A DNA stretch of 64,000 nucleotides from assembly GCA_018897105.1 (NCBI GenBank), contig JAHILF010000098.1, positions 1 to 64,000 on the forward strand, read 5' to 3'. Source of the stretch: Pseudomonadota bacterium. GTDB taxonomy: Bacteria; Desulfobacterota; Desulfobulbia; Desulfobulbales; SURF-16. Position 1 is the stretch's first letter. Each line of letters begins with the position of its first letter. This document shows, piece after piece, positions 36,699-46,015 of this stretch. Below the pieces are notes generated by a model that saw nothing but the letters and a program-made list of their open reading frames with translations, ran no database searches and was not told the origin of the DNA. Both the position numbers and the translations under genes were made by a program.

Positions 36699-38567
36699 AT
36701 GCCCAGAATACGGAGAACAGTCGAAAAAATACATAAAATCGATGAGGAAGAGCTTATCATCCTCAAAAAACGGGTTGATATCGCCACGGCCCTTATCATC
36801 GTTTTCATCGCCGTTCTCATCGCCAGGCTCTGGTTTCTGCAGATCAAAAAAGGTGAGGAATACGTTAAACTCTCGGAAAACAACAGAATCCGCATCCAGC
36901 AGATCCAGGCGCCCCGCGGTAATATTCTTGACCGGTTCGGCCGGGTTATCATCACCAACCGCCCATATTTCAATCTGGTTTGGACCAAGGAAGATGCCCC
37001 GAATCCAGACGATGTGGTAAAACGGCTCGCGCAGATCCTGCATGAGGATATTTCCAATCTGCTGACCTCTATCCGCGAGGCATCTGGACAGCCTCGCTAC
37101 ATGCCGATCCTACTGAAAGAAGACATTGACTGGAAAACCCTGGTCTATATCGAAAACCACCATTTCGAACTTCCGGGCGTGCGCGTTGAAGCAGTACCAA
37201 GTCGCGATTACCTGTACGGCAACATGGCTTCGCATCTGATCGGCTATCTGGGACAGATCAACAAGGAAGAGCTGGAAAACCGCAAAGACAGCAAGTATCA
37301 GGGCGGGGACCTCATCGGTAAGATGGGAATTGAAAAACTTTATGAAAAAGAGTTGCGAGGGGAAAAAGGCTACCGTTACCTTGAGGTTGACGTCCTTGGT
37401 TTTGAACAGCAAATCCTCCGGCATCAGGACCCCCTGCCGGGTAACGATCTGCAGCTGACCATCGATTCAGACCTGCAACTGACCGCTGAAAAAGCCCTAG
37501 AAGGCGTTGGCGGTGCGGTGGTGGCCATGGATGTCAACACCGGTAAACTTCTGGCATTGGCCAGCTCACCGCCGCTTCAGCTTAATGAGTTCATTGGTGG
37601 TATTTCCACCAAGGTGTGGCAGGAGCATCTCAACGACCCTCTGCATCCCCTGATCGATAAAACCATCCAAGGTCAGTATCCCCCCGGATCGACATACAAA
37701 ATTGTTACGGCGCTGGCCGGTTTGGGTGAAAAAATTATCACCCCGCAAACCATTTTCTACTGCAACGGCGGACTCAATATCTATAATCGGCGATATGGCT
37801 GCTGGAAACCTTCAGGACACGGCGCGATCAGTCTGCAGAGGGCCTTGTCCGAATCCTGCGATGTCTATTTTTATCAGGTCGGACAACGGCTCGGCGTAGA
37901 TAGACTTGCAGCCTATGCAGAAAGTTTAGGTCTTGGTCAGAAAACCGGCATTGACCTGGAAAATGAAAAACCTGGACTCATCCCCACCTCAGTCTGGAAG
38001 AAAAAGAAAAAAAATGAATCGTGGCAGGACGGCGAAACCCTTTCCATAGCCATAGGTCAGGGATTTGATCTTGCGACCCCATTACAGATCTGCCGCATGA
38101 CGGCGGCCCTGGTTAATGGCGGCAAACTCTATAAGCCCCAAATCATTGAAGCAATTAAGGATCCTGAGGGCGCTACCATTAAAAAGTTTCAGCCCGACCT
38201 TCTCGGCACGGTTTACGGATCTGCACAGGACAGGAAGCTCATTATCAAAGGACTGATCGATGCGGTGAATACCAAACATGGTACAGCCGGCAGCGCCAAA
38301 ATATCATCGATTACGGTGGGCGGCAAGACCGGTACCGCCCAAGTGGTGCGCATGGCGAAATTCAGAAGCATACCGCAGTCGCTGCTGCCAAGGAAGTACA
38401 AGGATCATGCCTGGTTTACCTGCTTTGCCCCGGCGGAGAAACCGGAAATAGCCATAACGGTGCTTGTCGAGCATAGCGGACATGGCGGTTCGGTGGCTGC
38501 GCCTATTGCCAAACAGGTGCTGGAAGAGTATTTTAAGGATAAGATCATTGTTGAAACGGACCAGTAA
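36699..38567 (+). CDS. mrdA: Penicillin-binding protein 2 (peptidoglycan DD-transpeptidase)
   Basis: PBP2 cross-links peptidoglycan during cell elongation together with RodA. The 622-residue protein has a short cytoplasmic N-terminus, one membrane anchor (about 27-48) and the dimerisation/pedestal domain with APRGNILDRFG (about 71-81). The transpeptidase domain has the catalytic SXXK at S331-K334 (STYK), the SCD triad member near 386 and KTGTA at 543-547. It follows mreD by 21 bases. Confidence 0.96.
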   Translation: MPRIRRTVEKIHKIDEEELIILKKRVDIATALIIVFIAVLIARLWFLQIKKGEEYVKLSENNRIRIQQIQAPRGNILDRFGRVIITNRPYFNLVWTKEDAPNPDDVVKRLAQILHEDISNLLTSIREASGQPRYMPILLKEDIDWKTLVYIENHHFELPGVRVEAVPSRDYLYGNMASHLIGYLGQINKEELENRKDSKYQGGDLIGKMGIEKLYEKELRGEKGYRYLEVDVLGFEQQILRHQDPLPGNDLQLTIDSDLQLTAEKALEGVGGAVVAMDVNTGKLLALASSPPLQLNEFIGGISTKVWQEHLNDPLHPLIDKTIQGQYPPGSTYKIVTALAGLGEKIITPQTIFYCNGGLNIYNRRYGCWKPSGHGAISLQRALSESCDVYFYQVGQRLGVDRLAAYAESLGLGQKTGIDLENEKPGLIPTSVWKKKKKNESWQDGETLSIAIGQGFDLATPLQICRMTAALVNGGKLYKPQIIEAIKDPEGATIKKFQPDLLGTVYGSAQDRKLIIKGLIDAVNTKHGTAGSAKISSITVGGKTGTAQVVRMAKFRSIPQSLLPRKYKDHAWFTCFAPAEKPEIAITVLVEHSGHGGSVAAPIAKQVLEEYFKDKIIVETDQ

Positions 38568-38599
38568 ATTTAACTATAACACCTTCCTTCCCAGGATGG

Positions 38600-38622
38600 G
38601 GCAGGTGATGCTTTCACCTGCC
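38600..38622 (+). other. Stem-loop between mrdA and rodA
   Basis: A perfect 9-bp stem (GGCAGGTGA/TCACCTGCC, loop TGCTT) lies in the 99-base spacer. Only four T residues follow a few bases later. It is therefore a weak terminator or an mRNA-processing structure that may lower rodA relative to mrdA. Confidence 0.5.
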
Positions 38623-38666
38623 AGCCCTTTTATGATACTGCTTGAGATAATTTTTTAGCCTTCATT

Positions 38667-39779
38667 ATGTTACGCTTTGACAGACGACTTTTACAGCATT
38701 TTGACTGGATTATCCTGCTCTGGCTGGCACTTATTGCCACCATGTGCCTGATGAACCTGTACAGCGCAGTTTATCCGGATAAACCACCGGGAACCCCGGT
38801 TTATATCAAGCAGCTCTATTATTTTATTATGGGCATGGGGTTGGTGCTGGCCATCATCAGTGTCGACTACCGCATCTTCATGTCTTGGAACTACCCCATG
38901 TATGGCGCCATCTGCTTGTTGCTGCTTTATGCGCTGATTATGGGCAAAACCCTGTCAGGAGCCCAACGCTGGATCAGCCTCGGTTTTTTTAATCTGCAAC
39001 CGTCCGAACCAGCCAAACTCATGCTCGTTATCACCCTGGCAAGTTACTATTCCCGTAAAGACACCGGCAAGGGATTTACCTTGAAAGAATTGGGCATCCC
39101 CATAGCCCTGACAACCGTACCCTTTCTGCTTATCATGAAACAGCCTGACCTGGGCACGGCGCTTATGCTCGGCTTTATCTTTGTTTCCATGACCCTTTTT
39201 GTCAAACTCAAATGGCAGACCTTAAATATTCTGCTGGGCGTCTGCGCCTCTTTCATCCCCATCGCCTGGAAGTTCATCCTCAAACCATATCAACGCCAGC
39301 GCATTGAAACATTTCTCAACCCGGAGGCTGATCCCTTAAACAGCGGCTATCATATCATGCAGTCAAAAATAGCGGTGGGCAGCGGACTGACGTTCGGCAA
39401 AGGATACCTGGCGGGAACCCAGGGGCATCTTGATTTCCTGCCGGAACGCCATACGGACTTCGCCTTTTCCATCTGGGCCGAGGAATTCGGCTTTGTCGGC
39501 TCTGTACTCTTTTTATCCATTTATTTTTTCCTCATCCTCTGGGGTTTGAACAGCGCTGTGTCGTCCCGGGACAAATTCGGCACCCTGCTCTGCATCGGCG
39601 TGGTGTCCCTGATCTTCTGGCAGGCATTCATCAATCTCGCTATGGTTATGGGCATGCTGCCCGTGGTCGGCATGCCCCTGCCCCTTTTCAGTTACGGCGG
39701 CTCATCGCTTCTTACCACCATGGCCGGCATAGGAATCCTTATCAGCGTACGAATGAGACGCTATCAGGTGCCCAGCTAA
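38667..39779 (+). CDS. rodA: Rod shape-determining protein RodA (SEDS peptidoglycan polymerase)
   Basis: RodA polymerises glycan strands from lipid II during elongation. The 370-residue protein has about ten helices. It shows the SEDS signatures GAQRWISLGFFNLQPSEPAKL (about 92-112), the loop with KQPDLGTAL, and the C-terminal GMLPVVGMPLPLFSYGGSS (split, about 332-350). It ends the rod-shape operon. Confidence 0.97.
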   Translation: MLRFDRRLLQHFDWIILLWLALIATMCLMNLYSAVYPDKPPGTPVYIKQLYYFIMGMGLVLAIISVDYRIFMSWNYPMYGAICLLLLYALIMGKTLSGAQRWISLGFFNLQPSEPAKLMLVITLASYYSRKDTGKGFTLKELGIPIALTTVPFLLIMKQPDLGTALMLGFIFVSMTLFVKLKWQTLNILLGVCASFIPIAWKFILKPYQRQRIETFLNPEADPLNSGYHIMQSKIAVGSGLTFGKGYLAGTQGHLDFLPERHTDFAFSIWAEEFGFVGSVLFLSIYFFLILWGLNSAVSSRDKFGTLLCIGVVSLIFWQAFINLAMVMGMLPVVGMPLPLFSYGGSSLLTTMAGIGILISVRMRRYQVPS

Positions 39780-40142
39780 AAAAGAGGGGACAACAGGATA
39801 CTTCAAAGAGAGGCCCGGCCGCAGGACCAATTGACAACCTCAAAAAGAAGAGACAAAAAACGTTTTTTTTATTGCGCTCACTGCTGAAAAAAATCATTTG
39901 CTGATAGCGAGATAAAATTTCTCCTTGCTTCAAACATGAAGGAGCTTTTGCTGGAGGAGGCTTTTAATCGCCATGATGAAGAGACAGGGACGGCTAGCGG
40001 AACAGCTTACCCCAGATCGAGGTTTCAGCTGGCGGACCACTCATTAATGTGACCCGCACACCATCCGGCTTTCACGAATACGGCTTGCCCATTGTTGATT
40101 AACCATGCTCTATGGATTGCACCTTTTTTCCCACCTGACTCT
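39780..40142. other. Gene-poor spacer after rodA
   Basis: These 363 bases hold no supported gene. An A6-CG-T8 tract at about 39855-39872 could terminate the rod operon, but it lacks a GC-rich stem. A 38-codon + strand frame with an internal GGAGG (about 39936-40052) is probably chance. Confidence 0.35.
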
Positions 40143-40364
40143 CTAGCTGCACGAAATCGCATTGAGCCATCCTTTCACGATATCAATTATGCCATACTGG
40201 ACGATGGCACTTCCCAGACAGGTCAACCCCCATGCACCTATCACAGCACAGATATTGAAAATTGTTCCGGTTCCAACATGACTTGCTGCTTCAGCAATAT
40301 CTTCATCGTAGTTGTAGCCGTCGATGGCCGCAGTACATGCATGATTCTTAGATGACTTTTTCAT
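40143..40364 (-). CDS. Orphan hydrophobic Cys-containing peptide, possible bacteriocin-like or RiPP precursor
   Basis: The 73-residue product has a polar N-terminal half with Lys/Asp/Glu (MKKSSKN..., DGYNYDEDIAEAA). A Gly-rich turn (HVGTGT, about 39-44) leads to a strongly hydrophobic helical half containing Cys and Trp, ending ISCS. Start choice: the ATG at 40364 is preceded by GGGAGGAG at ideal spacing, one of the best ribosome sites in the window; nine upstream codons are therefore excluded. A sigma-54-type promoter lies about 60 bases upstream. Leader-plus-hydrophobic-core architecture suggests a secreted or membrane-active peptide. There is no canonical double-glycine leader and no adjacent maturation, transport or immunity gene. 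A small membrane regulator is an alternative. Confidence 0.65.
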   Translation of the reverse strand: MKKSSKNHACTAAIDGYNYDEDIAEAASHVGTGTIFNICAVIGAWGLTCLGSAIVQYGIIDIVKGWLNAISCS

Positions 40365-40748
40365 TGCTTCTCCTCCCTGCATCTCCTTCAAAATGCGTTG
40401 TATTTACCCTTTACTTTACTATATAGCACCAGACGTGCCACAAAGAACAGCACCGGTAAATAAACTGTCAACCTCCTGAAAATAAAGATTTTATTGCTGA
40501 TTGTCGCGCAAGCCGAAAACGCAGAAGTGTAGCAGATAATGATGCGCGCCACATAATGTGTTGCATGCAAATACTACATATGTGCAGCAGCAAAAAACTC
40601 AATGCGCGGAAGTCCAACTGGACGGCCCACCACTGTTATGGGGCTTTATGTGAGAGTTTTTCGGGGGATCATTCGGGCCCGGGAGACGGACAGGTTCTCT
40701 TTAGGGGAAAATTTAGCCGAAAAGAGGTTCAGGGAAAAGATGAGAGAA
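40365..40748. other. Upstream region of the orphan peptide gene
   Basis: Besides the sigma-54 promoter at 40424-40440, this 384-base region has a perfect palindrome TTGCATGCAA at about 40562-40571. That is roughly 125-150 bp upstream of the predicted transcription start, a typical distance for an enhancer-binding activator. No gene is supported; short frames on both strands lack ribosome sites. Confidence 0.35.
40424..40440 (-). promoter_or_regulatory. Sigma-54 (-24/-12) promoter of the orphan peptide
   Basis: On the minus strand the sequence is TGGCACGTCTGGTGCTA. It keeps the invariant GG-N10-GC spacing and matches the TGGCACG-N4-TTGCW consensus at all but one position (GTGC instead of TTGC). 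Transcription would begin about 12 bases further on, giving a leader of roughly 50 bases. Confidence 0.65.
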
Positions 40749-41726
40749 TCAGGACAGCCAGTTTTTCTGTCGAGCTGCTGTTTGGACAAGGTTTTTCAGT
40801 CCGGCAATAAAGCGGGGCTTGATGTTAAGGGATTCTGTTCGTTTCAGGGTCATGCCTAATGTTTCCGCCAGTTCCCTGTACTGGATATCGATTTCATAGA
40901 GGGTTTCCACATGGTCGGAAACAAAACTGATAGGAACCATCAGCACCTTGCTGCAGCCTTGACCCGCCAGTTGTTCCAGCATGTCCGGGGTTGACGGAGA
41001 CAGCCATTCAACCGGACCGCTTCTGCTCTGAAAGCAGAGATGACCTTTGATGCCAATAATTTTTTCCACCGCCTCGATCGTTTTATTCATGTCATCCAGA
41101 TAGGGATCCCCCTCCTCGATAAACTGCACCGGCAGGCTGTGGGCGCTGTAAACCAGCTGCGCATTATCACTCCCGTACTGTTTCATCCCGGTAACAATGG
41201 AATCTGCCAGACATTGGATATAATCCGGCTGGTCCGGCCAGGCGGCAATCTCCGTGATATCGAAAAATCCGTTAAAAGAGGCGGCAGCATGATGAAGATC
41301 TTCAAGAGAAGAACCCGTCGTTGCCTTGGAGTAATGGGGGTAAAGTGTGAGGGCGATGATACGGGAAATATTCTGATCGGCAAGTATCTGCAAGGTCTCA
41401 CGGGCAAAAGGCTGCCAGTAGCGCATGGCCATGGTAACCTTGAATCTGCCCACATGGCCCAGTTCTTTCTCAAGGGCCGCACCCTGCTGCAGGGTAAGAC
41501 TTTTCAGAGGAGAGCCTCCGCCGATCAGGGCATATGCCTTCCGGCTTTTCTGGGCACGGCGTTTAGCGATCATCCAGGCGATGGGCTTCTGCAGAAAAGC
41601 CGGGCCCAGCCGGATAATCTGACGATCAGAAAAGAGGTTGTACAAAAACGGCTCCACATCCTGCAGACGTTCCGGTCCGCCCAGGTTGAGCAGAATAACG
41701 GCTATGGACTGTGGCTTGTCCGCCAT
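40749..41726 (-). CDS. hemH: Ferrochelatase
   Basis: Ferrochelatase inserts Fe2+ into a porphyrin. The 325-residue protein has the N-terminal AVILLNLGGPE motif, the active-site His196 in YSAHSLPV and Glu274 in SDHVETLYEID. Start choice: the ATG at 41726 follows a GGAG site, and the TTG five codons upstream is less likely. The gene begins two bases after the HD-domain gene. Classical ferrochelatase beside an AhbD-like gene is unusual. Confidence 0.94.
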   Translation of the reverse strand: MADKPQSIAVILLNLGGPERLQDVEPFLYNLFSDRQIIRLGPAFLQKPIAWMIAKRRAQKSRKAYALIGGGSPLKSLTLQQGAALEKELGHVGRFKVTMAMRYWQPFARETLQILADQNISRIIALTLYPHYSKATTGSSLEDLHHAAASFNGFFDITEIAAWPDQPDYIQCLADSIVTGMKQYGSDNAQLVYSAHSLPVQFIEEGDPYLDDMNKTIEAVEKIIGIKGHLCFQSRSGPVEWLSPSTPDMLEQLAGQGCSKVLMVPISFVSDHVETLYEIDIQYRELAETLGMTLKRTESLNIKPRFIAGLKNLVQTAARQKNWLS

Positions 41727-41728
41727 GG

Positions 41729-42295
41729 TCAGACTCTCCAATCGCGCGTTGACATTATAAGGGAAGCCAACTGTTCAGGAGTGAAATCAAGATTTGCAAA
41801 AATCCTTTTTTCCATCCTGAGACATTTGTCGAAATTCTGCTGGATCAAGTCATGCCGTACAACATTATTGCGGCCATAGCGCTCGAGTATATAGTCGAGC
41901 CGGTCATGGAGGCTGACCACCTGGTCATGATTGACGCGCTTGTCGGCGTAATAGACAATTTCCTTTTCCGTAATTGGCCTGCTGCCGTTGCTTTTAAGCA
42001 CCACATGTTCTGCAACAATATCGGCTACTTCAACAAAACCGTGTTCCCGGCAGATCTCACTCCCCACTTTGGCGTGATCACAGTGGTTGTCAAGACACTG
42101 GGTTTTGGCAATATCATGGAGCAGGGAGGCGGAGATCACCAGATCAAGGTTAAGGTTCTCGCCGGTTGTCTGCATGAAGCCACGGGTGACTAGTTCCGCC
42201 ACTCTTGCCACCACCATGGAATGGGCCTTGATGTTGTCCAGCATCCGGTAATCGTCCATCAGTTGCAGACAGGTTTCTATGGTGGGAATCTTCAC
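41729..42295 (-). CDS. HD-domain phosphohydrolase
   Basis: The 188-residue cytosolic protein has the HD-superfamily metal site: H25 (KAHSMVV), H60-D61 (LLHDIAK), H97 (AEHVV) and D117 (YYADKRV). HD proteins hydrolyse phosphate esters of nucleotides, but the substrate here cannot be inferred. It sits between hemE (17-base gap) and hemH (2-base gap), so it is co-transcribed with haem genes. No role in haem synthesis is known to me. Confidence 0.85.
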   Translation of the reverse strand: MKIPTIETCLQLMDDYRMLDNIKAHSMVVARVAELVTRGFMQTTGENLNLDLVISASLLHDIAKTQCLDNHCDHAKVGSEICREHGFVEVADIVAEHVVLKSNGSRPITEKEIVYYADKRVNHDQVVSLHDRLDYILERYGRNNVVRHDLIQQNFDKCLRMEKRIFANLDFTPEQLASLIMSTRDWRV

Positions 42296-42312
42296 GCCTT
42301 AACCACCTTGAG

Positions 42313-43341
42313 CTACCTGGCTGACAAACGATGAACCGTATCAACCACAAACTTGGCCTTTTCCGGCGGAGTTTCAGGCAGAATGCCGTGACCCAGGTTG
42401 AAGATATGGCCCCGGGCAGCCTTGCCTTCCTCGAGTATGCCGGCAATTCTTTTTTCCAGCTTGTCCTCGGGCAGCAGCAGGGCGCAAGGGTCAAGATTGC
42501 CCTGTATGGAGATATCCGGGCCGAAAACCTTGATGGCATCGGTGAGATTCACCCGCCAGTCCAACCCCTGCACATCCGCGCCGCAGGTCTTGGACAGATT
42601 CATCAGGGTGGAGCCATTGTTGGCAAAATAAATCAACGGCACACCGGCTGGCTTTAAGGCAGTCATGATCTTCTTGACATAAGGCAGGGCAAACTCTGCA
42701 AAATCACAGGGGGCAAGGGCGCCGGCCCAGGAATCAAATACCTGCAGGGCCTGGGCGCCGGCTTCAACCTGGGCCTGCAGATAGCTGATGGTGCATTCGG
42801 TCACCTTGTCAAGCATGGCCCCGTAAAGCTCCGGTTCCGAATACATCATCTTCTTGGTCTGGAAAAAATTCTTCGAAGACCCGCCTTCAACCATGTAGGT
42901 TGCCAGGGTAAAAGGGGCGCCGCAAAAACCGATGAGCGGCACCTTGTCGGCAAGTTCCCGGCGCAGCAGGTAGATGGTATCCATGACATAGCCCAGTTTC
43001 TCGATCGGATCAGGCACAATCAGCTTATCAACATCCGCCTTACTGCGAATCGGGGCGGGCAGCACCGGCCCCTGTTTTTCGCGAAACTCAAGAGGCATGC
43101 CCATGGCATCGAGCACCACCAGGATATCGGAAAAGAGGATTGCCGCATCAACGCCGAGGATATCAACGGGCTGCAGGGTAACCTCTGCCGCCAACTCAGG
43201 AGTTTTGCAGAGCTCCAAAAAAGTCACCTTGCCGCGAACTTTATGATAGTCAGGAAGATATCGGCCAGCCTGGCGCATAATCCAGATTGGGGTATGGCTG
43301 ACCTCTTCTCCTTTGCATGCCTTGATAAAATTTGTATTCAT
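42313..43341 (-). CDS. hemE: Uroporphyrinogen decarboxylase
   Basis: HemE decarboxylates uroporphyrinogen III to coproporphyrinogen III. The 342-residue protein has the N-terminal signature PIWIMRQAGRYLPDYHK (about 18-34) with the substrate-binding Arg and the DILVVLDAMGMPLEF block (about 72-86). A C-terminal GHGILPETPPE follows. It lies between ahbD-like and the HD gene on the minus strand. Confidence 0.96.
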   Translation of the reverse strand: MNTNFIKACKGEEVSHTPIWIMRQAGRYLPDYHKVRGKVTFLELCKTPELAAEVTLQPVDILGVDAAILFSDILVVLDAMGMPLEFREKQGPVLPAPIRSKADVDKLIVPDPIEKLGYVMDTIYLLRRELADKVPLIGFCGAPFTLATYMVEGGSSKNFFQTKKMMYSEPELYGAMLDKVTECTISYLQAQVEAGAQALQVFDSWAGALAPCDFAEFALPYVKKIMTALKPAGVPLIYFANNGSTLMNLSKTCGADVQGLDWRVNLTDAIKVFGPDISIQGNLDPCALLLPEDKLEKRIAGILEEGKAARGHIFNLGHGILPETPPEKAKFVVDTVHRLSAR

Positions 43342-43439
43342 TCTTTTTCCTTGGTATTTGATGAGTGGATTGGCTGATGCGCCAAACTGTGCAGATGTCT
43401 CTGTTGTGCAACCAATGAACCATTGCGGAAATGGTATGC

Positions 43440-44498
43440 TTATTTTAATTTAGCCGGGACATGGGAACAGAAGGGCTCTTCCGCCATGTAGTCGCCGTGC
43501 ATGGCGTAGGCGCGGGCGCGACATCCGCCGCATACACTGACGTATTCACAGGAACCGCATTTACCCTTATAGGCCTTGAAATCACGCATATCATGGAACA
43601 GTTTTGAGTTTTCCCAGATATCCTTGAAGGATTTCTCCCGGATATTGCCGGCGCTCATGGGAAAATAACTGCAGGGCAGCACGTTGCCGTCAACATCGAT
43701 CAGGCAGATCAATTGCCCGGCAAGGCACCCTTTTGAGCCGCCGGTGGAAAATTTGAGGGTGCGCCGCTGGAAATCATCACCGGTTTCCTTCTTTTTCTGC
43801 AAGACGATCCGATAGTAACTTGGCGCGCAGGTAGGCCGGACCAGAATATCATCCTCCTCCTTTTCCATGTCGTAATGCCATTCCAGCATTTTCTCATAAT
43901 CCTCCATGGATATAAGCTCTTTCATGATCTCCTCGCCCCTGCCGGTGGGCACAATCATGAACATGTACCAGGCTGTGGCGCCGATTTCCTTGGCAAGCTT
44001 ATAGATCTTGGGGATCTCCTCCTGATTTCTCTTGGTAAATGAGGAATTAACCAAAAAAGAAATGTCATGTTTCCTAAACAGGGCGGCAGCATTCAAGGTG
44101 CCGGCAAATGCCCCGACCTGATTGCGGAAATTGTCATGCACCTCGGGGGTGGAGCCGTCCAGGCTGAGCGACACCATTTTGATGCCCGCTTCCTTGATTT
44201 TGCCGCAGATTTCTTCGGTGACCAACGTTCCGTTGGTGGCCAGGCACATTCGCAGGCCTTTACTCGTGCCATAGGTGGCAATGTCAAAAACATCCTTGCG
44301 CAACAGAGGCTCGCCGCCGGAAAGCACCATGACAGGGTTGGCATAGGAGGCGATATCGTCAAGAACCCGAAAGGCTTCCTCCAGGGGAAAATCAGGATGG
44401 CCTATGACCTCAAGCTGGGAAGAAGACCGGCAGTGAACGCATTTGAGGTTACAACGTCTGGTAATCTCCCAGGCAATCCATTTCGGTTCGAATTTCAT
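43440..44498 (-). CDS. ahbD: Radical SAM/SPASM protein, probable AhbD haem b synthase
   Basis: AhbD oxidatively decarboxylates iron-coproporphyrin III to haem b in the sirohaem-dependent pathway of sulfate reducers and archaea. The 352-residue protein has the radical SAM motif C16-x3-C20-x2-C23 ([10 protein letters not shown]). It also shows the GGEPLLR motif, the [13 protein letters not shown] segment typical of this family, and a SPASM domain with [15 protein letters not shown] and a final PFCSH. Length and C-terminus fit AhbD well. The neighbouring hemE and hemH belong to a different route, so a related radical SAM porphyrin enzyme remains possible. Confidence 0.75.
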   Translation of the reverse strand: MKFEPKWIAWEITRRCNLKCVHCRSSSQLEVIGHPDFPLEEAFRVLDDIASYANPVMVLSGGEPLLRKDVFDIATYGTSKGLRMCLATNGTLVTEEICGKIKEAGIKMVSLSLDGSTPEVHDNFRNQVGAFAGTLNAAALFRKHDISFLVNSSFTKRNQEEIPKIYKLAKEIGATAWYMFMIVPTGRGEEIMKELISMEDYEKMLEWHYDMEKEEDDILVRPTCAPSYYRIVLQKKKETGDDFQRRTLKFSTGGSKGCLAGQLICLIDVDGNVLPCSYFPMSAGNIREKSFKDIWENSKLFHDMRDFKAYKGKCGSCEYVSVCGGCRARAYAMHGDYMAEEPFCSHVPAKLK

Positions 44499-44552
44499 AT
44501 GTTTCTGATCCTTTTCATGTCCGCGATGGCGAACAGTCGGTAAATAGCCCTC

Positions 44553-45872
44553 TTATAGATAATCCGCCGCCACACCTGAAAGCTCGCTCCGTTCACTTTT
44601 CTTCAAGGTGATGTGGCCGTGAATTGCTATAGCCTTTAACCGCTCCACCGTATAGGTCAGTCCGTTACTGCTGGAGTCGAGGTAGGGGTTATCGATCTGA
44701 TAGGGATCCCCGGTCAGCACCATTTTTGTCCCCTCGCCGGCCCGGCTGATGATAGTCTTGACCTCATGCGGGGTCAAATTCTGGGCCTCGTCGACGATGA
44801 CAAACTGGCCGGAGATGGAGCGTCCTCTGATATAGGTGAGGGCCTCCATTTCAACAATATGATCCTTCAGCAGTTTATCGACCTTATTTCGCACGGTTTC
44901 ATCATCCTGCCGATTTTTCTGGGAATGGCCGCTGGCCATGAGAAATGTAAGATTATCAAAAATTGGCTGCATCCAGTGTGACAGCTTTTCATCCTTATCG
45001 CCGGGCATGTAGCCCAGATCCTTGCCAAGGGGTATGATCGGCCGTGAGACCAGTATCTTCTCGTAGCGCTTATTGATAATCACCTCTTCAAGAGCGGCGG
45101 CCAGCGCCAAAAGCGTCTTGCCGGTACCCGCCTGCCCCACCAGTGTCACAAGTTGGACACTCGGATCAAGCAAAAGTTCCAGGCACATCCGCTGCTCCTT
45201 GCTGCGAGAGCGAATCTGCCAGGCGGAATCATACTGGGGATTCAGTCTTACCAGTTTTTTCTCGTTGATCGCCCGGGCCAGAGCGCTGTGCTTGGGGTCT
45301 GCCTCATCCTGGAGCAGCACGAATTCATTGGGAAGCAGCTCGAGGCCTTCCGCCTCGACCTCACGCTTTTCGTACAGGATATCAATAATTTTGCCAGGCA
45401 CCAGCTGCTCCCGGTATCCGGAAAAAAGCTCATCAAAATTGATCTTTTGCTTCTCGAAATCCATGACGCCGATGCCCAGGGCATCCGCTTTCAGACGGGC
45501 ATTGATGTCTTTGGAGACGAAAATGACTTTTTCGCCTTGTTTAAACAGGGTATAAGCGACCGCCAGAATCCGATTGTCCGCCACCTTCATATTCAACCCG
45601 TGACAGACAATATCATCTCCTTCCGTGACAATTTTCAAGATGCCGCCGTTTTCCATCTCCACCCCTTCCGCCAACCTGCCGTGACAGCGGAGACGATCGA
45701 GATCCCTGATAACCTTGCGGGCATTACGGCCAAGTTCATCGCTGCGGGATTTGAACTTGTCAAGTTCCTCGATAACGGACATGGGCAAGACAACATAATT
45801 GTCGGAAAAAGAGCTGATGGAATCAGCATTATGCAGTAAAACGTTTGTATCAAGGACAAAATATTTGCGCAT
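44553..45872 (-). CDS. PIN-PhoH family ATPase (YlaK/PhoH2-like)
   Basis: The 439-residue protein combines an N-terminal PIN RNase-like domain (about 1-130; acidic residues D8, E35/E36, D99, D122) with a C-terminal PhoH-type ATPase. The Walker A is GQAGTGKT at 246-253 and the Walker B lies in VIVDEAQNLTPHE. Related PhoH2 proteins act as RNA helicase/RNases. Stand-alone, they are not clearly toxin-antitoxin modules, and no small antitoxin gene is visible beside it. It starts divergently from nadE with a 143-base gap and ends 54 bases before ahbD. Confidence 0.92.
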   Translation of the reverse strand: MRKYFVLDTNVLLHNADSISSFSDNYVVLPMSVIEELDKFKSRSDELGRNARKVIRDLDRLRCHGRLAEGVEMENGGILKIVTEGDDIVCHGLNMKVADNRILAVAYTLFKQGEKVIFVSKDINARLKADALGIGVMDFEKQKINFDELFSGYREQLVPGKIIDILYEKREVEAEGLELLPNEFVLLQDEADPKHSALARAINEKKLVRLNPQYDSAWQIRSRSKEQRMCLELLLDPSVQLVTLVGQAGTGKTLLALAAALEEVIINKRYEKILVSRPIIPLGKDLGYMPGDKDEKLSHWMQPIFDNLTFLMASGHSQKNRQDDETVRNKVDKLLKDHIVEMEALTYIRGRSISGQFVIVDEAQNLTPHEVKTIISRAGEGTKMVLTGDPYQIDNPYLDSSSNGLTYTVERLKAIAIHGHITLKKSERSELSGVAADYL

Positions 45873-46015
45873 GAAAGAAGGCCTCGTTTTGACTCAGGAT
45901 TGCAGGGAAATTAGTGGTGCAATCAAGATTAGTATGAAACATGCCGATACCGCAAGCAAAACTTGCCCAAAAATTGATGCGGCATGAGCCATTTTATTAT
46001 GCTATAAATAGCAAA

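Noticed and set aside
39936-40052. 38-codon + strand frame after rodA
   Set aside because: No ribosome site outside the coding part, no recognisable sequence, and length within chance expectation.
40388-40570. 60-codon minus-strand frame upstream of the orphan peptide
   Set aside because: It spans the sigma-54 promoter, has no ribosome site and has biased composition.
44553-45872. Toxin-antitoxin interpretation of the PIN-PhoH gene
   Set aside because: No small antitoxin gene lies upstream; the PIN-PhoH fusion is a known stand-alone protein type.
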